A DNA stretch of 64,000 bases from Nocardioides conyzicola. Its GTDB lineage: Bacteria > Actinomycetota > Actinomycetes > Propionibacteriales > Nocardioidaceae. The first letter of the stretch is position 1. Each line of letters starts with the position of its first letter. Position numbers and translations under genes: made by a program. Shown here piece after piece: positions 27,169 to 36,909 of the stretch. A model generated the notes under the pieces. That model was not told the DNA's origin, did no database searches, and saw only the letters and a list, made by a program, of their open reading frames with translations. The stretch spans positions 124,001-188,000 of the forward strand of contig NZ_BAABKM010000002.1 of NCBI RefSeq assembly GCF_039543825.1, written 5' to 3'.

Positions 27169-29142
27169 ATGGTCGGACGCATCCCCGTCATGAACGTCAC
27201 GCCGCTTGTCGACCTCGGTCGCCAGCCGGCGAAGGCGACGGTCGGCGAACCGTTTCCTGTCACTGCGAGCGTGTTCCGGGAAGGGCACGACCAGCTGGGC
27301 GCCGAGGTCGTGCTCACCGGACCCGACGGCGTACGCCGCGCTCCGGTGCGGATGACCAAGCACGCAGAGGTCCCCGACCTCTATGAGGCCTGGGTCACCC
27401 CGGACCTCCCCGGCGCCTGGACGTTCGAGGTCCAGGCCTGGTCGAGCCCGCTCGGCACCTGGTTCCACGACGGACCGATCAAGATCCGCGCCGACGTGGA
27501 CACCGAGCTGATGTTCACCGAGGGCCGGCTGCTGTTCGAGCGGGTGCGCGCGTCACTCGACGCGAGCGAGACCGAGCAGGCGCGGACCATCGACGGCGCG
27601 ATCCAGGCCGCCTCGGACACCGACCGGCCCGTCGCTGCCCGGCTGGCCGCGATCGAGGACCCGGCCGTGATCTCCGCCCTCGAGAGCCACCCGATCCGCG
27701 AGCTGCTCACCGTCGAGGGCCCCTACCCGGCGTACGCCGACCGGACCAAGGCGCTCTTCAGCAGCTGGTACGAGTTCTTCCCGCGCTCCGAGGGCGCGAA
27801 GAAGAACGCGAAGACCGGCAAGGTCACCAGCGGCACCTTCAAGACCGCGGCCAAGCGGCTCGACGCCGTCGCGGCGATGGGCTTCGACGTGATCTACCTG
27901 CCGCCGATCCACCCGATCGGCGAGGTCAACCGCAAGGGCCCCAACAACACCCTCGACCCGGGTCCGGGCGACCCGGGCTCCCCGTGGGCGATCGGCTCCA
28001 AGGACGGCGGGCACGACGCGATCCACCCCGACCTCGGGACGTTCGCCGACTTCGACGCCTTCGTGGCGCGGGCCAACAAGCTCGGCCTCGAGGTCGCGCT
28101 CGACCTCGCGCTGCAGGCCGCACCCGACCACCCGTGGGTCACCAGCCACCCGGAGTGGTTCACCCCGCGCGCCGACGGCACGATCGCGTACGCCGAGAAC
28201 CCGCCGAAGAAGTACCAGGACATCTACCCGGTCAACTTCGACAACGACCCGACCGGCATCTGCCGCGAGGTGCTCCGGATCGTCCGGCTCTGGATCTCGC
28301 ACGGCGTCCGGATCTTCCGGGTCGACAACCCCCACACCAAGCCGCTGGCGTTCTGGGAGTGGCTGCTCACGGAGGTACGCCGCACCGACCCCGACGTGCT
28401 CTTCCTCGCCGAGGCGTTCACCCGCCCCGCGATGATGCGCGGCCTCGGGGCGATCGGCTTCCAGCAGTCCTACACGTACTTCACGTGGCGCACCGCGAAG
28501 TGGGAGATCGAGGAGTACCTGCTCGAGCTGTCCCACGAGACCGACCACCTGATGCGGCCCAACTTCTTCGTCAACACCCCCGACATCCTGCACGCCTACC
28601 TCCAGTACGGCGGGCCGGCAGCGTTCAAGATCCGCGCCGTCATCGCGGCGACCGGCTCGCCCAGCTGGGGCGTGTACGCCGGCTACGAGCTCTTCGAGCA
28701 CGTGGCGGTCAAGCCCGGCAGCGAGGAGTACCTCGACTCGGAGAAGTACCAGATCCGCATCCGCGACTGGGCGGGCGCCGAGGCCGAGGGGCGCACGCTC
28801 GCGCCGTACCTCACCCGGCTCAACGAGATCCGCCGCGCGCACCCGGCGCTGCAGCTGCTCCGCAACGTGACCATCCACTGGAGCGACGACGAGAACATCC
28901 TGGTCTTCTCGAAGACGCACGAGGACGACACCGTCATCGTCGTCGTCAACGTGGACCCGCACGCCACCCGCGAGACCACGGTGCACCTCGACCTGGCCGC
29001 GCTGGGCCTGACCGAGACCGACTCGTTCGTGGTCCACGACGAGATCACCGGCGAGGACTGGGGCTGGGGCCAGCACAACTACGTCCGGCTCGACCCCCAC
29101 CACGAGCCTGCCCACATCCTCACCGTGAGGAGGACCCGTTGA
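27169..29142 (+). CDS. glgE: Alpha-1,4-glucan:maltose-1-phosphate maltosyltransferase
   Basis: A 657-residue GH13_3 enzyme that transfers maltose from maltose-1-phosphate to the non-reducing end of alpha-glucan. The N-terminal sugar-binding module (about 10-110) is followed by the GlgE-typical [10 protein letters not shown], the barrel segment [15 protein letters not shown], the nucleophile segment [18 protein letters not shown] (Asp near 385) and [13 protein letters not shown] (Glu). The length fits actinobacterial GlgE (about 660-700). It is the first gene of glgE-treS-mak-glgB, all overlapping by 4 bases. Confidence 0.96.
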   Translation: MVGRIPVMNVTPLVDLGRQPAKATVGEPFPVTASVFREGHDQLGAEVVLTGPDGVRRAPVRMTKHAEVPDLYEAWVTPDLPGAWTFEVQAWSSPLGTWFHDGPIKIRADVDTELMFTEGRLLFERVRASLDASETEQARTIDGAIQAASDTDRPVAARLAAIEDPAVISALESHPIRELLTVEGPYPAYADRTKALFSSWYEFFPRSEGAKKNAKTGKVTSGTFKTAAKRLDAVAAMGFDVIYLPPIHPIGEVNRKGPNNTLDPGPGDPGSPWAIGSKDGGHDAIHPDLGTFADFDAFVARANKLGLEVALDLALQAAPDHPWVTSHPEWFTPRADGTIAYAENPPKKYQDIYPVNFDNDPTGICREVLRIVRLWISHGVRIFRVDNPHTKPLAFWEWLLTEVRRTDPDVLFLAEAFTRPAMMRGLGAIGFQQSYTYFTWRTAKWEIEEYLLELSHETDHLMRPNFFVNTPDILHAYLQYGGPAAFKIRAVIAATGSPSWGVYAGYELFEHVAVKPGSEEYLDSEKYQIRIRDWAGAEAEGRTLAPYLTRLNEIRRAHPALQLLRNVTIHWSDDENILVFSKTHEDDTVIVVVNVDPHATRETTVHLDLAALGLTETDSFVVHDEITGEDWGWGQHNYVRLDPHHEPAHILTVRRTR

Positions 29143-30854
29143 CCCCCGAGATCACCGAAGAGAGCACGACCCGCACCCCCGAGTGGTTCAAGACCGCCGT
29201 CTTCTACGAGGTCCTGGTCCGCGCGTTCCGCGACTCCAACGCCGACGGCACCGGCGACTTCCGCGGCCTGGTCGAGAAGCTCGACTACCTGCAGTGGCTG
29301 GGCGTGGACTGCCTCTGGATCCCGCCGTTCTTCCCGAGCCCGCTGCGCGACGACGGGTACGACGTCGCCGACTACACCGGCGTGCACCCGGAGATCGGCA
29401 CCATCGACGACTTCCGGTACTTCCTCGACGAGGCGCACAAGCGCGGCCTGCGCGTGATCATCGACTTCGTCATGAACCACACGAGCGACCAGCACGCGTG
29501 GTTCCAGGCGTCGCGCAACGACCCCGAGGGCCCGTACGGCGACTTCTACGTCTGGTCGGACACCGACGAGCTCTACGAGGAGGCACGGGTCATCTTCGTC
29601 GACACCGAGCCGTCCAACTGGACCTGGGACCCGGTGCGCCAGCAGTACTTCTGGCACCGCTTCTTCTCCCACCAGCCCGACCTCAACTTCGACAACCCGG
29701 CCGTCCACGACGCGATCATCGACGCGATCCGCTTCTGGATGGACATGGGCATGGACGGCTTCCGCCTCGACGCGGTGCCGTACCTCTACGAGCGCCCGGG
29801 CACCAACGGCGAGAACCTCCCCGAGACCCACGACTTCCTCAAGAAGGTGCGCAAGGTCGTCGACGACGAGTACCCCGGCCGGGTGCTGCTCTGCGAGGCC
29901 AACCAGTGGCCCGAGGACGTCGTCGACTACTTCGGCGACCCGGAGGTCGGCGGCGACGAGTGCCACATGGCCTTCCACTTCCCGGTGATGCCGCGCATCT
30001 TCATGGCGGTACGTCGCGAGTCGCGCTTCCCGATCTCGGAGATCCTCGAGCAGACGCCGGCGATCCCCGACAAGTGCCAGTGGGGCATCTTCCTGCGCAA
30101 CCACGACGAGCTGACGCTCGAGATGGTGACCGACGACGACCGCGACTACATGTGGGGCGAGTACGCCAAGGACCCCCGGATGAAGGCCAACATCGGCATC
30201 CGCCGGCGCCTGGCTCCCCTGCTCGACAACGACACCAACCAGATCGAGCTCTTCAACGCGCTGCTGCTGTCGCTGCCCGGGTCGCCGTGCCTCTACTACG
30301 GCGACGAGATCGGGATGGGCGACAACATCTGGCTCGGTGACCGCGACGGCGTCCGCACGCCGATGCAGTGGACCGCCGACCGCAACGCCGGCTTCTCCTC
30401 GGCCACGCCGGGCAAGCTGGACCGCCCGGTGATCCAGGACCCGGTGTTCGGCTACCAGTCGGTCAACGTCGAGGCCCAGCTCGAGAACTCCTCGTCGCTG
30501 CTGCACTGGACCCGCCGGATGATCCACGCCCGGCGCAACCACCCGGCGTTCGGCCTCGGGGACTTCCACGACCTCGGCGGCTCCAACCCGTCGGTGCTGT
30601 CGTACGTCCGCGAGCACACCACCGAGGACGGTCACGAGGACCTGATCCTCTGCGTCAACAACCTGTCCCGCTTCCCGCAGCCGATCGAGCTGGACCTGCG
30701 GCGCTACCAGGGCCGGCAGCCGGTCGAGCTCCTCGGTGGCGTCCCCTTCCCCGAGATCGGCGAGCTCCCCTACCTGCTCACGCTGGCGGGTTACGGCTTC
30801 TACTGGTTCCGGCTCACCGCCGAGCAACCCACCGAGGAGGGTCAGCTGCTGTGA
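29139..30854 (+). CDS. treS: Trehalose synthase (maltose-forming)
   Basis: A 571-residue GH13 isomerase interconverting trehalose and maltose. It starts at a TTG that overlaps the glgE stop (TTGA); a strong GAGGAGG lies six bases upstream and supports this. The catalytic residues are in [16 protein letters not shown] (Asp near 210), [13 protein letters not shown] (Glu) and [11 protein letters not shown] (Asp). Residues such as [19 protein letters not shown] near the N-terminus are typical of TreS. No fused kinase is present; the maltokinase is a separate, coupled gene. Confidence 0.96.
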   Translation: MTPEITEESTTRTPEWFKTAVFYEVLVRAFRDSNADGTGDFRGLVEKLDYLQWLGVDCLWIPPFFPSPLRDDGYDVADYTGVHPEIGTIDDFRYFLDEAHKRGLRVIIDFVMNHTSDQHAWFQASRNDPEGPYGDFYVWSDTDELYEEARVIFVDTEPSNWTWDPVRQQYFWHRFFSHQPDLNFDNPAVHDAIIDAIRFWMDMGMDGFRLDAVPYLYERPGTNGENLPETHDFLKKVRKVVDDEYPGRVLLCEANQWPEDVVDYFGDPEVGGDECHMAFHFPVMPRIFMAVRRESRFPISEILEQTPAIPDKCQWGIFLRNHDELTLEMVTDDDRDYMWGEYAKDPRMKANIGIRRRLAPLLDNDTNQIELFNALLLSLPGSPCLYYGDEIGMGDNIWLGDRDGVRTPMQWTADRNAGFSSATPGKLDRPVIQDPVFGYQSVNVEAQLENSSSLLHWTRRMIHARRNHPAFGLGDFHDLGGSNPSVLSYVREHTTEDGHEDLILCVNNLSRFPQPIELDLRRYQGRQPVELLGGVPFPEIGELPYLLTLAGYGFYWFRLTAEQPTEEGQLL

Positions 30855-32305
30855 CCGCCCAGACCCCAGAGCTCCAGCCCGATGTATTCGTCAGGTACCT
30901 AGAACGCACCCGCTGGTTCGGCGGCAAGGGCCGGCCGTTCACCGTCACGGGAGTACGCCGCATCGGTGAGCTCCCGGGCAGCGGCGACGGCCTGTGGGTG
31001 GTGATCGACCTGGTCGAGGTCACCTACGGCGACGGCCCGGGTGGCACCGAGATCTACCAGGTGCCCCTGGCCCTCTACACGGACCCCGAGACGCGGCTCG
31101 ACCACGCCTTCCTCGGATGGTGGGAGGAGCCCGAGTTCGGCTGGGTCCACGCCTACGACGCGCTGCACGACCGCGAGGCGATGGGCCTGTGGCTCCGCGC
31201 GTTCGCCGGTGCAGCCGACGAGGCCGGGGGCAACCGGACCGACCTCTCCAGCGGACTCGCCTTCCACCGGCTCGAGGGCCACGACCTCGACCTCGACACC
31301 CACTCGACCCTCTTCTCGGGTGAGCAGTCGAACTCGTCGGTCGCCTTCGGCGAGGACGCGCTGATGAAGGTCTTCCGCAAGATCACGCCCGGGGTCAACC
31401 CCGACATCCAGGTGCACGACGTGCTCACCCGCGCCGGCTCCGACCACATCGCCGCGCTCTACGGCTGGCTCGACTGGGTGGACGGTGCGCCCTCGAGCGA
31501 CACCGACGACGGCCGGGGCACGACCATGCAGCTCGCGATGCTGCAGCAGTTCCTGCGGACCGCCAGCGACGGCTGGGACCTCGCGGTCTCCAGCGCCCGC
31601 AACCTCTTCGCCGAGGCCGACCTGCACGCCCACGAGGCCGGCGGCGACTTCGCCGGCGAGGCCGCCCGCCTCGGCGAGGCGCTGCGGGAGGTGCACGTCG
31701 TGCTCGCCGAGCACTTCCCGACCGAGCGCCGGGGCGCCGACGCGGCCGTCGAGCTCGCCGACGCCATGACGACGCGTCTCGACGACGCCCTCGCCGTGGT
31801 GCCCGAGCTCGCGCCGCACGCCGAGGAGCTGCGCGCGACGTACGACCGGGTGCGCGCGCTGCCCGGGCTCGACGTGCAACGCGTCCACGGCGACCTGCAC
31901 CTCGGCCAGACCCTCCGCACCAGCCTCGGCTGGAAGATCGTCGACTTCGAGGGCGAGCCGGCCAAGCCGCTCGCCGACCGGCTGCTGCCGGACTCGCCGT
32001 GGCGCGACGTCGCCGGGATGCTGCGCTCCTTCGACTACGCCCCGCGCGTCGTCGAGCGCTCGTTCGCCCAGGACGACGCGGAGGGTGCGCCGCAGCGCGC
32101 CTACCGCGCCGACGAGTGGGCGCACCGCAACAGCAACTACTTCCTGACGGCGTACGCCGGCGGCCAGATCAGCGCCGAGGACCGCGTCCTGCTGGACGCG
32201 TACGTCGCCGACAAGGTCGTCTACGAGACCGTCTACGAGACCCGCAACCGACCGGCCTGGGTGGACATCCCGCTCGCGGCCGTCGCGAGGATGGAACAGG
32301 CATGA
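30851..32305 (+). CDS. mak: Maltokinase
   Basis: A 484-residue ATP-dependent kinase (Mak/Pep2) that makes maltose-1-phosphate, the GlgE substrate. It has a novel N-terminal cap ([16 protein letters not shown]) and an APH-type kinase domain with [11 protein letters not shown] (catalytic loop) and [16 protein letters not shown] (metal site). The GTG overlaps the treS stop as GTGA, with AGGAGG just upstream. The length fits free-standing mycobacterial Mak (about 455). Confidence 0.95.
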   Translation: MTAQTPELQPDVFVRYLERTRWFGGKGRPFTVTGVRRIGELPGSGDGLWVVIDLVEVTYGDGPGGTEIYQVPLALYTDPETRLDHAFLGWWEEPEFGWVHAYDALHDREAMGLWLRAFAGAADEAGGNRTDLSSGLAFHRLEGHDLDLDTHSTLFSGEQSNSSVAFGEDALMKVFRKITPGVNPDIQVHDVLTRAGSDHIAALYGWLDWVDGAPSSDTDDGRGTTMQLAMLQQFLRTASDGWDLAVSSARNLFAEADLHAHEAGGDFAGEAARLGEALREVHVVLAEHFPTERRGADAAVELADAMTTRLDDALAVVPELAPHAEELRATYDRVRALPGLDVQRVHGDLHLGQTLRTSLGWKIVDFEGEPAKPLADRLLPDSPWRDVAGMLRSFDYAPRVVERSFAQDDAEGAPQRAYRADEWAHRNSNYFLTAYAGGQISAEDRVLLDAYVADKVVYETVYETRNRPAWVDIPLAAVARMEQA

Positions 32306-34497
32306 GCACCCCGAAGGTCCAGCCCGTCTCCGAGACCGAGCTGAGCCAGGTCGTCCACGGTCAGCACGGCGACCCGCACGGCGTGCTCGGCCCGCACCCG
32401 TACGACGGCGCGGTGACGGTGCGCGTCCTCAAGCCGCTCGCGACGACCGTCGAGGTCCGCTGGGACGGAGGCTCCGTCGGGCTGGCCCACGAGCACGAGG
32501 GCATCTGGGTCGGCGTCATCCCGCTCCCCGACGTCCCCGACTACCGGGTCGCGGCGTCGTACGGCGCGGAGCCGATCGTGCTCGACGACCCCTACCGGTT
32601 CCTGCCGACGCTCGGCGAGATGGACCTGCACCTGATCAACGAGGGCCGCCACGAGCAGCTCTGGGAGGTGCTCGGGGCCAAGGTCCGGCACTACCCCGGC
32701 GCGCTGGAGCCGGTCACCGGCACGTCCTTCGCCGTGTGGGCGCCGTCGGCGCGCGCGGTCCGGATCAAGGCCGACTTCAACAGCTGGGACGGCCGCGAGC
32801 ACCCGATGCGGCAGCTCGGCACCTCCGGCGTCTGGGAGCTCTTCGTCCCGGGCGTCCGCGGCGGCACGGCGTACAAGTTCGTGATCCTCGGCCCCGACGG
32901 CGAGTGGCGCGAGAAGGCCGACCCGATGGCGGTCTGGGCCGAGAAGCCCGCCGACACGGCCTCGAAGATCTTCGAGTCGAGCTACGAGTGGAACGACGAC
33001 GCGTGGCTCGCCGCGCGCGCCGAGAGCTCCCCGGTCAACGGCCCGATGAGCATCTACGAGATGCACCTCGCGTCCTGGAAGAAGCACCACGACGGCCGCT
33101 TCTGGTCGTGGGCCGAGCTGGCCGAGGAGCTGCCGGCGTACGTCGCCGGCCTGGGCTTCACCCACGTCGAGCTGATGCCGGTGATGCAGCACCCGTTCGG
33201 CGGCTCGTGGGGCTACCACGTGACGTCGTACTTCGCCCCGGACTCGCGCTTCGGCGACCCCGACGGCTTCCGGCTGCTCGTCGACAAGCTCCACCAGGCC
33301 GGCGTGGGCGTCATCCTCGACTGGGTGCCCGGGCACTTCGCCACCGACGAGTGGGCGCTCGCCCGCTTCGACGGCACGCCGCTCTACGAGGACCCCAACC
33401 CGCAGCGCGGGTGGCACAAGGAGTGGGGCTCCCACATCTTCAACTTCGGTCGTCGGGAGGTGCGCAACTTCCTCTACGCCAACGCGGTCTACTGGCTGGA
33501 GGAGTTCCACGCCGACGGGCTGCGCGTCGACGGCGTCGCGTCGATGCTCTACCTCGACTACGCCCGCGAGGACGGCGAGTGGTCGCCCAACATCCACGGC
33601 GGGCACGAGAACCTCGAGGCCGTGCAGTTCCTGCAGGAGATGAACGCGACCGTCTACAAGCGGATCCCCGGCATCGCCACCATCGCCGAGGAGTCGACGT
33701 CGTGGCCGGGTGTCACGAAGCCGACATCGCAGGACGGGCTCGGCTTCGGCTTCAAGTGGAACATGGGCTGGATGCACGACTCGCTGGACTACCTCGCCCA
33801 CGAGCCGGTCTACCGCGCCTACCACCACGGGGAGATGACCTTCTCGCTCGTCTACGCCTTCTCCGAGAACTTCGTGCTGCCGCTCTCGCACGACGAGGTC
33901 GTGCACGGCAAGGGCTCACTGCTGCGCAAGATGCCGGGCGACCGCTGGCAGCAGCTCGCCAACCTGCGCGCCTACTACGGCTTCATGTGGGCGCACCCGG
34001 GCAAGCAGCTGATCTTCATGGGCTGCGAGCTCGGCCAGGAGTCCGAGTGGGCGGAGTCGCGCGAGCTCGACTGGTGGCTCCTCGAGCACCCCGAGCACCG
34101 CGGCGTGTCCGACCTGGTCCGCGACCTCAACGCGGCGTACGTCGGCTCCCCGGCCGTGTGGTCGCAGGACAACGATCCGAGCGGCTTCCAGTGGATCGAC
34201 GCCAACGACGCCGGCCGCAACGTCTTCTCGTTCCTGCGCCGCGGCACGGACGGCACGCCCGACGTCGTCTGCGTCTCGAACTTCGCCTCGGTGCCCCACG
34301 ACGACTACCGGGTCGGACTGCCCGCCGCCGGCGAGTGGGACGAGATCCTCAACACCGACGCCGAGATCTACGCCGGGTCCGGCGTGGGCAACTTCGGCGC
34401 GGTGACGGCCGTCGAGGGCGAGTGGTCCGGGCAGCCGGCGTACGCCACCATCGTCGTCCCACCCCTGGCGACGGTGTGGTTCCGGCGTCGCGCCTGA
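32302..34497 (+). CDS. glgB: 1,4-alpha-glucan branching enzyme
   Basis: A 731-residue GH13_9 enzyme that introduces alpha-1,6 branches. It has two N-terminal beta domains (about 10-110 and 120-220, the second with FAVWAPSARAVRIKADFN), then the barrel with GLRVDGVASMLYLDY (nucleophile Asp near 409), IAEESTSWP (Glu) and LPLSHDEVVHGKGS. The length is standard. The ATG overlaps the mak stop as ATGA. It completes the trehalose-to-glucan route of the operon. Confidence 0.96.
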   Translation: MSTPKVQPVSETELSQVVHGQHGDPHGVLGPHPYDGAVTVRVLKPLATTVEVRWDGGSVGLAHEHEGIWVGVIPLPDVPDYRVAASYGAEPIVLDDPYRFLPTLGEMDLHLINEGRHEQLWEVLGAKVRHYPGALEPVTGTSFAVWAPSARAVRIKADFNSWDGREHPMRQLGTSGVWELFVPGVRGGTAYKFVILGPDGEWREKADPMAVWAEKPADTASKIFESSYEWNDDAWLAARAESSPVNGPMSIYEMHLASWKKHHDGRFWSWAELAEELPAYVAGLGFTHVELMPVMQHPFGGSWGYHVTSYFAPDSRFGDPDGFRLLVDKLHQAGVGVILDWVPGHFATDEWALARFDGTPLYEDPNPQRGWHKEWGSHIFNFGRREVRNFLYANAVYWLEEFHADGLRVDGVASMLYLDYAREDGEWSPNIHGGHENLEAVQFLQEMNATVYKRIPGIATIAEESTSWPGVTKPTSQDGLGFGFKWNMGWMHDSLDYLAHEPVYRAYHHGEMTFSLVYAFSENFVLPLSHDEVVHGKGSLLRKMPGDRWQQLANLRAYYGFMWAHPGKQLIFMGCELGQESEWAESRELDWWLLEHPEHRGVSDLVRDLNAAYVGSPAVWSQDNDPSGFQWIDANDAGRNVFSFLRRGTDGTPDVVCVSNFASVPHDDYRVGLPAAGEWDEILNTDAEIYAGSGVGNFGAVTAVEGEWSGQPAYATIVVPPLATVWFRRRA

Positions 34498-34501
34498 TCA
34501 G

Positions 34502-34507
34502 TAGTCT
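34502..34507 (+). promoter_or_regulatory. -10 box of the Nudix gene, probable leaderless start
   Basis: TAGTCT is followed by six bases (GGCCCC) and the GTG at 34514. It lies 4 bases after the glgB stop, so the Nudix gene may be separately transcribed despite the close spacing. Confidence 0.5.
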
Positions 34508-34513
34508 GGCCCC

Positions 34514-35281
34514 GTGACCGAGCCAGCGACCATCGTGACGACCGTCGCGGAGGGCACCGCACGCATCACCTGGACGACCGACACCCCCATCGACGTCATC
34601 CGCCACCAGGTGGTCGCCGCGCTCGCCGACCATGCCCGGGTCGAGGCGCTGGTCGACCCCGACGACGAGGGCGGCCAGCGCGCCGCGACGTGGTCGGGGC
34701 TTCGTCGCGAGGGCGTCATGCGCGGCGTGACCGTCGACGGCACGCCGGTCGACCGGGTCGTCTACGCGCGGCTGGCGACCGACACCCCGCTGCACGAGCC
34801 CGAGGGGTTCCGGGCGCTGCTCAACTCCTTCCTGCCCCGCAAGCGCGCGATCGGGCAGATGCTCATCCGCGACCAGGACGGGCGGGTGCTGCTCTGCCAG
34901 CTGACCTACAAGCCCGACTGGGACCTGCCGGGCGGCGTCGTGGAGGTCAACGAGTCCCCGCGGGAGGCGGTCACCCGCGAGATCGAGGAGGAGCTCAGCC
35001 TCGACCTCCCCGCGGGCGCGCTGGTGCTCACCGACTGGCTGCCGCCGTGGAGCGGCTGGGACGACGCCCTGTGCCTGGTCTTCGACGGCGGCGTCCACGA
35101 CGCCTCCCTCACCGACGCGATCGTGCGCGAGGCCCGCGAGATCCGGTCGGCCGAGTTCTGCACGCCCGAGCAGGTCGCCGAGCGCTGCGCCGACTTCACC
35201 GCCCGCCGGATCGCGTCCGCGCTGGCCAACGTCGGCCCCGACGGACCCGGCGGACCGGCGTACACGGAGTCGGGCCGGTAA
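34514..35281 (+). CDS. Nudix hydrolase with a GNAT-remnant N-terminus
   Basis: A 255-residue protein of two parts. Residues about 1-110 resemble the C-terminal half of a RimJ/RimL-type acetyltransferase (QVVAALADHARVEALVDPD, GLRREGVMRG, VVYARLATD) but lack the acetyl-CoA P-loop. Residues about 112-240 are a Nudix domain with the box GGVVEVNESPREAV then REIEEEL; the usual Gly after EEx is Ser. Nudix enzymes cleave nucleoside diphosphates linked to other groups; the substrate is unknown. It follows glgB on the same strand. The fusion could be a natural domain architecture or a decayed GNAT. Confidence 0.85.
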   Translation: MTEPATIVTTVAEGTARITWTTDTPIDVIRHQVVAALADHARVEALVDPDDEGGQRAATWSGLRREGVMRGVTVDGTPVDRVVYARLATDTPLHEPEGFRALLNSFLPRKRAIGQMLIRDQDGRVLLCQLTYKPDWDLPGGVVEVNESPREAVTREIEEELSLDLPAGALVLTDWLPPWSGWDDALCLVFDGGVHDASLTDAIVREAREIRSAEFCTPEQVAERCADFTARRIASALANVGPDGPGGPAYTESGR

Positions 35282-35282
35282 C

Positions 35283-35355
35283 GCCGAGTCGGCGCCAGAT
35301 TGCAGCCGAGTCGGCGCCAGATTGCGGTGTGCCTGCAATCTGGCGCCGACTCGGC
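35283..35355. repeat. Direct-plus-inverted 22-bp palindrome after the Nudix gene
   Basis: A 22-base unit (beginning GCCGAGTCGGCGCCAGATTG) occurs at 35283-35304, again directly at 35305-35326 with one change, and inverted at 35334-35355, where it is a perfect complement of the first copy. Alternative hairpins can form with either direct copy. It starts 2 bases after the Nudix stop and lies 28 bases before the next start. It has the same architecture as the units at 11623 and 20532 and shares the GAGTCGG core. Confidence 0.85.
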
Positions 35356-35376
35356 ATTTGGGGAGCCGTGGCACGA

Positions 35377-35392
35377 TGATTACATGATTACA
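35377..35392 (+). repeat. Tandem TGATTACA octamer over a start codon
   Basis: Two adjacent copies of TGATTACA cover the region just before and including the ATG at 35384. It is the most AT-rich stretch of the neighbourhood and may be a binding site or part of the promoter (CACGAT six bases before the ATG resembles a -10). Confidence 0.45.
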
Positions 35393-35902
35393 AACGAGAC
35401 CCAGGAGCGCGTGACGGGCTGGTTCGCCGGCCGGCTCCCGGCGGAGTGGCAGCAGTCCCCCGCCGACGTCACCGTGGACCGCGAGGAGATCACGGTCGTC
35501 CTGACGATCGCGGACGTCGAGCTGGCGGGCGCGTCCGAGGCCGCGCTGGCCGAGGCCCGGGCGGGCCGAGCGTCGGCGTTCCGCGAGGAGACCCGCGACC
35601 AGCGGATGGAGATCGCCCAGGAGGCGCAGCACCGGTTCGAGCGGAAGGTGTCGTGGGGCGTCGCCATCGGCGACCGCAGCGAGCTCTGGACCCACGTGGC
35701 CGCGCCGACCATGACACGGCTCCGTCAGCCGCAGCGACTCGTGCTCGACACGCTCGTCGACGCCGGGGTCGCCCGGTCCCGCGCGGACGCCCTGGCGTGG
35801 TGCGTGCGCTTGGTCGGCCAGCACGAGGGCGACTGGATCGCCGAGCTCCGCGAGGCGATGAACGCCGTCGACGACGTACGCGCGAAGGGCCCTTCGGCCT
35901 AG
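35384..35902 (+). CDS. Actinobacterial protein of unknown function
   Basis: A 172-residue soluble protein without a recognised domain. The N-terminal third is acidic with alternating hydrophobics (DREEITVVLTIADVELAG); a charged helix follows (EARAGRASAFREETRDQRMEIAQ), and the C-terminal part (LVLDTLVDAGVARSRADALAWCVRLVGQHE) resembles the helix pair of ribbon-helix-helix-like proteins, though this is only a visual impression. The ATG at 35384 overlaps a tandem octamer and may be leaderless. Its end is convergent with the EamA gene and shares a palindrome with it. Confidence 0.7.
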   Translation: MITNETQERVTGWFAGRLPAEWQQSPADVTVDREEITVVLTIADVELAGASEAALAEARAGRASAFREETRDQRMEIAQEAQHRFERKVSWGVAIGDRSELWTHVAAPTMTRLRQPQRLVLDTLVDAGVARSRADALAWCVRLVGQHEGDWIAELREAMNAVDDVRAKGPSA

Positions 35903-35904
35903 CA

Positions 35905-35965
35905 GCGGTGAGCAGGCAACCGTCTCAGACGGCGGTGGGAAGCGAGACGGTTGCCTGCTCACCGC
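35905..35965. terminator. Perfect 22-bp bidirectional hairpin
   Basis: Arms 35905-35926 and 35944-35965 are perfectly complementary (beginning GCGGTGAGCAGGCAACCG), with a 17-base loop. It starts 2 bases after the stop of the plus-strand gene. The right arm and loop encode the last residues of the convergent EamA gene (EQATVSLPTAV). It is long enough to terminate transcription from both sides. Confidence 0.8.
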
Positions 35966-36860
35966 CGGCCGGGGCCGCGGGGCGCGCCGGACGCATCGCG
36001 ACCAGCACGCCGGCGATCAGCAGCAGCCCGCCGAGCAGCTCGGCGCCGTTGGGCCGCTGGTCGAGCAGCAGCCAGGCCGAGGCCATCGCGACCACCGGGG
36101 CGAGCAGCACCCACGGCACCACCGAGGACGACTGGTTGCGCGAGAGCAGCGTGTTGAAGACGCCGTACCCGACCAGCGAGGCCAGTCCCGCGGTGTAGAG
36201 CGTCGAGAGCGCGGCCTCCCACGAGAACGACGTGAGCGCGTCGCCCACCACGGTCGGGCCGTCGACCAGCAGGGAGAGCGCGAACAGCGGCACGGGTACG
36301 ACGAGCGCCGACCAGATCGTCAGCGACAGCCCGCCCTTCACCCCGGACGCGCGCGAGACCACGTTGCCGACCCCCCACGACAGCGCGCCGAGCAGGCACA
36401 GCACGAGGGCGACCGTGGTCACCTGGCCACCGCGCCCGACAGCGACGATCGCGAGGCCGGCGGAGCCCAGGACCACACCGGCGACCTGGGCCGTGGTCGG
36501 GATCTCGCGCAGGACGCCCGCGGCGATCAGGACCGTGAAGATGACCTGCGCCTGGAGGACCAGCGCGGCGAGCCCCGGCGGCATCCCGGCGTCCATCGAG
36601 ACGTAGAGGAAGCCGAACTGGCCCAGCGACATGAAGACCCCGACGGCGGCGACCACCCGCCAGGGCGCGTCGGGACGGCCGACGAAGAGGATCGCCGGGA
36701 AGACCACGAACACGAACCGGACCGCCACGAAGAGCAGCGGCGGGATGCCGTCCATGCCCCAGTCGATCACCACGAAGTTGAAGCCCCAGATCGTGGCGAC
36801 GAAGGCAGCGAGCAGGGAGTCACGGCGGTTCACCCGCTCAGCCAACCCTACGACGACCAT
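35925..36860 (-). CDS. EamA-family (DMT) exporter
   Basis: A 311-residue inner membrane protein with ten predicted helices in two EamA repeats (first around FVATIWGFNFVVIDWG, second around LSWGVGNVVSRASGVKGG). The family exports amino acids and other metabolites; the substrate is not evident. It is divergent from a LysR regulator with 46 bases between the starts, a common exporter-regulator arrangement, and the intergenic region contains mirrored 8-bp arms over both start codons. The C-terminal tail is encoded by a terminator palindrome. Confidence 0.88.
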   Translation of the reverse strand: MVVVGLAERVNRRDSLLAAFVATIWGFNFVVIDWGMDGIPPLLFVAVRFVFVVFPAILFVGRPDAPWRVVAAVGVFMSLGQFGFLYVSMDAGMPPGLAALVLQAQVIFTVLIAAGVLREIPTTAQVAGVVLGSAGLAIVAVGRGGQVTTVALVLCLLGALSWGVGNVVSRASGVKGGLSLTIWSALVVPVPLFALSLLVDGPTVVGDALTSFSWEAALSTLYTAGLASLVGYGVFNTLLSRNQSSSVVPWVLLAPVVAMASAWLLLDQRPNGAELLGGLLLIAGVLVAMRPARPAAPAGGEQATVSLPTAV

Positions 36861-36909
36861 GTAGCACCAGCGAATGATGATGCATGAATCCAGGTAGCAT
36901 CGCTACATG
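36858..36909. promoter_or_regulatory. Divergent EamA-LysR control region with mirrored arms
   Basis: CATGTAGC (36858-36865) and GCTACATG (36902-36909) are perfect complements, each containing one gene's start codon. A shorter palindrome GTAGC-ATC-GCTAC (36894-36906) touches the LysR start. TAGCAT (36895-36900) six bases before the LysR ATG is a good -10 for a leaderless transcript. LysR proteins usually bind T-N11-A sites here; the symmetrical arms are candidates. Confidence 0.5.
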
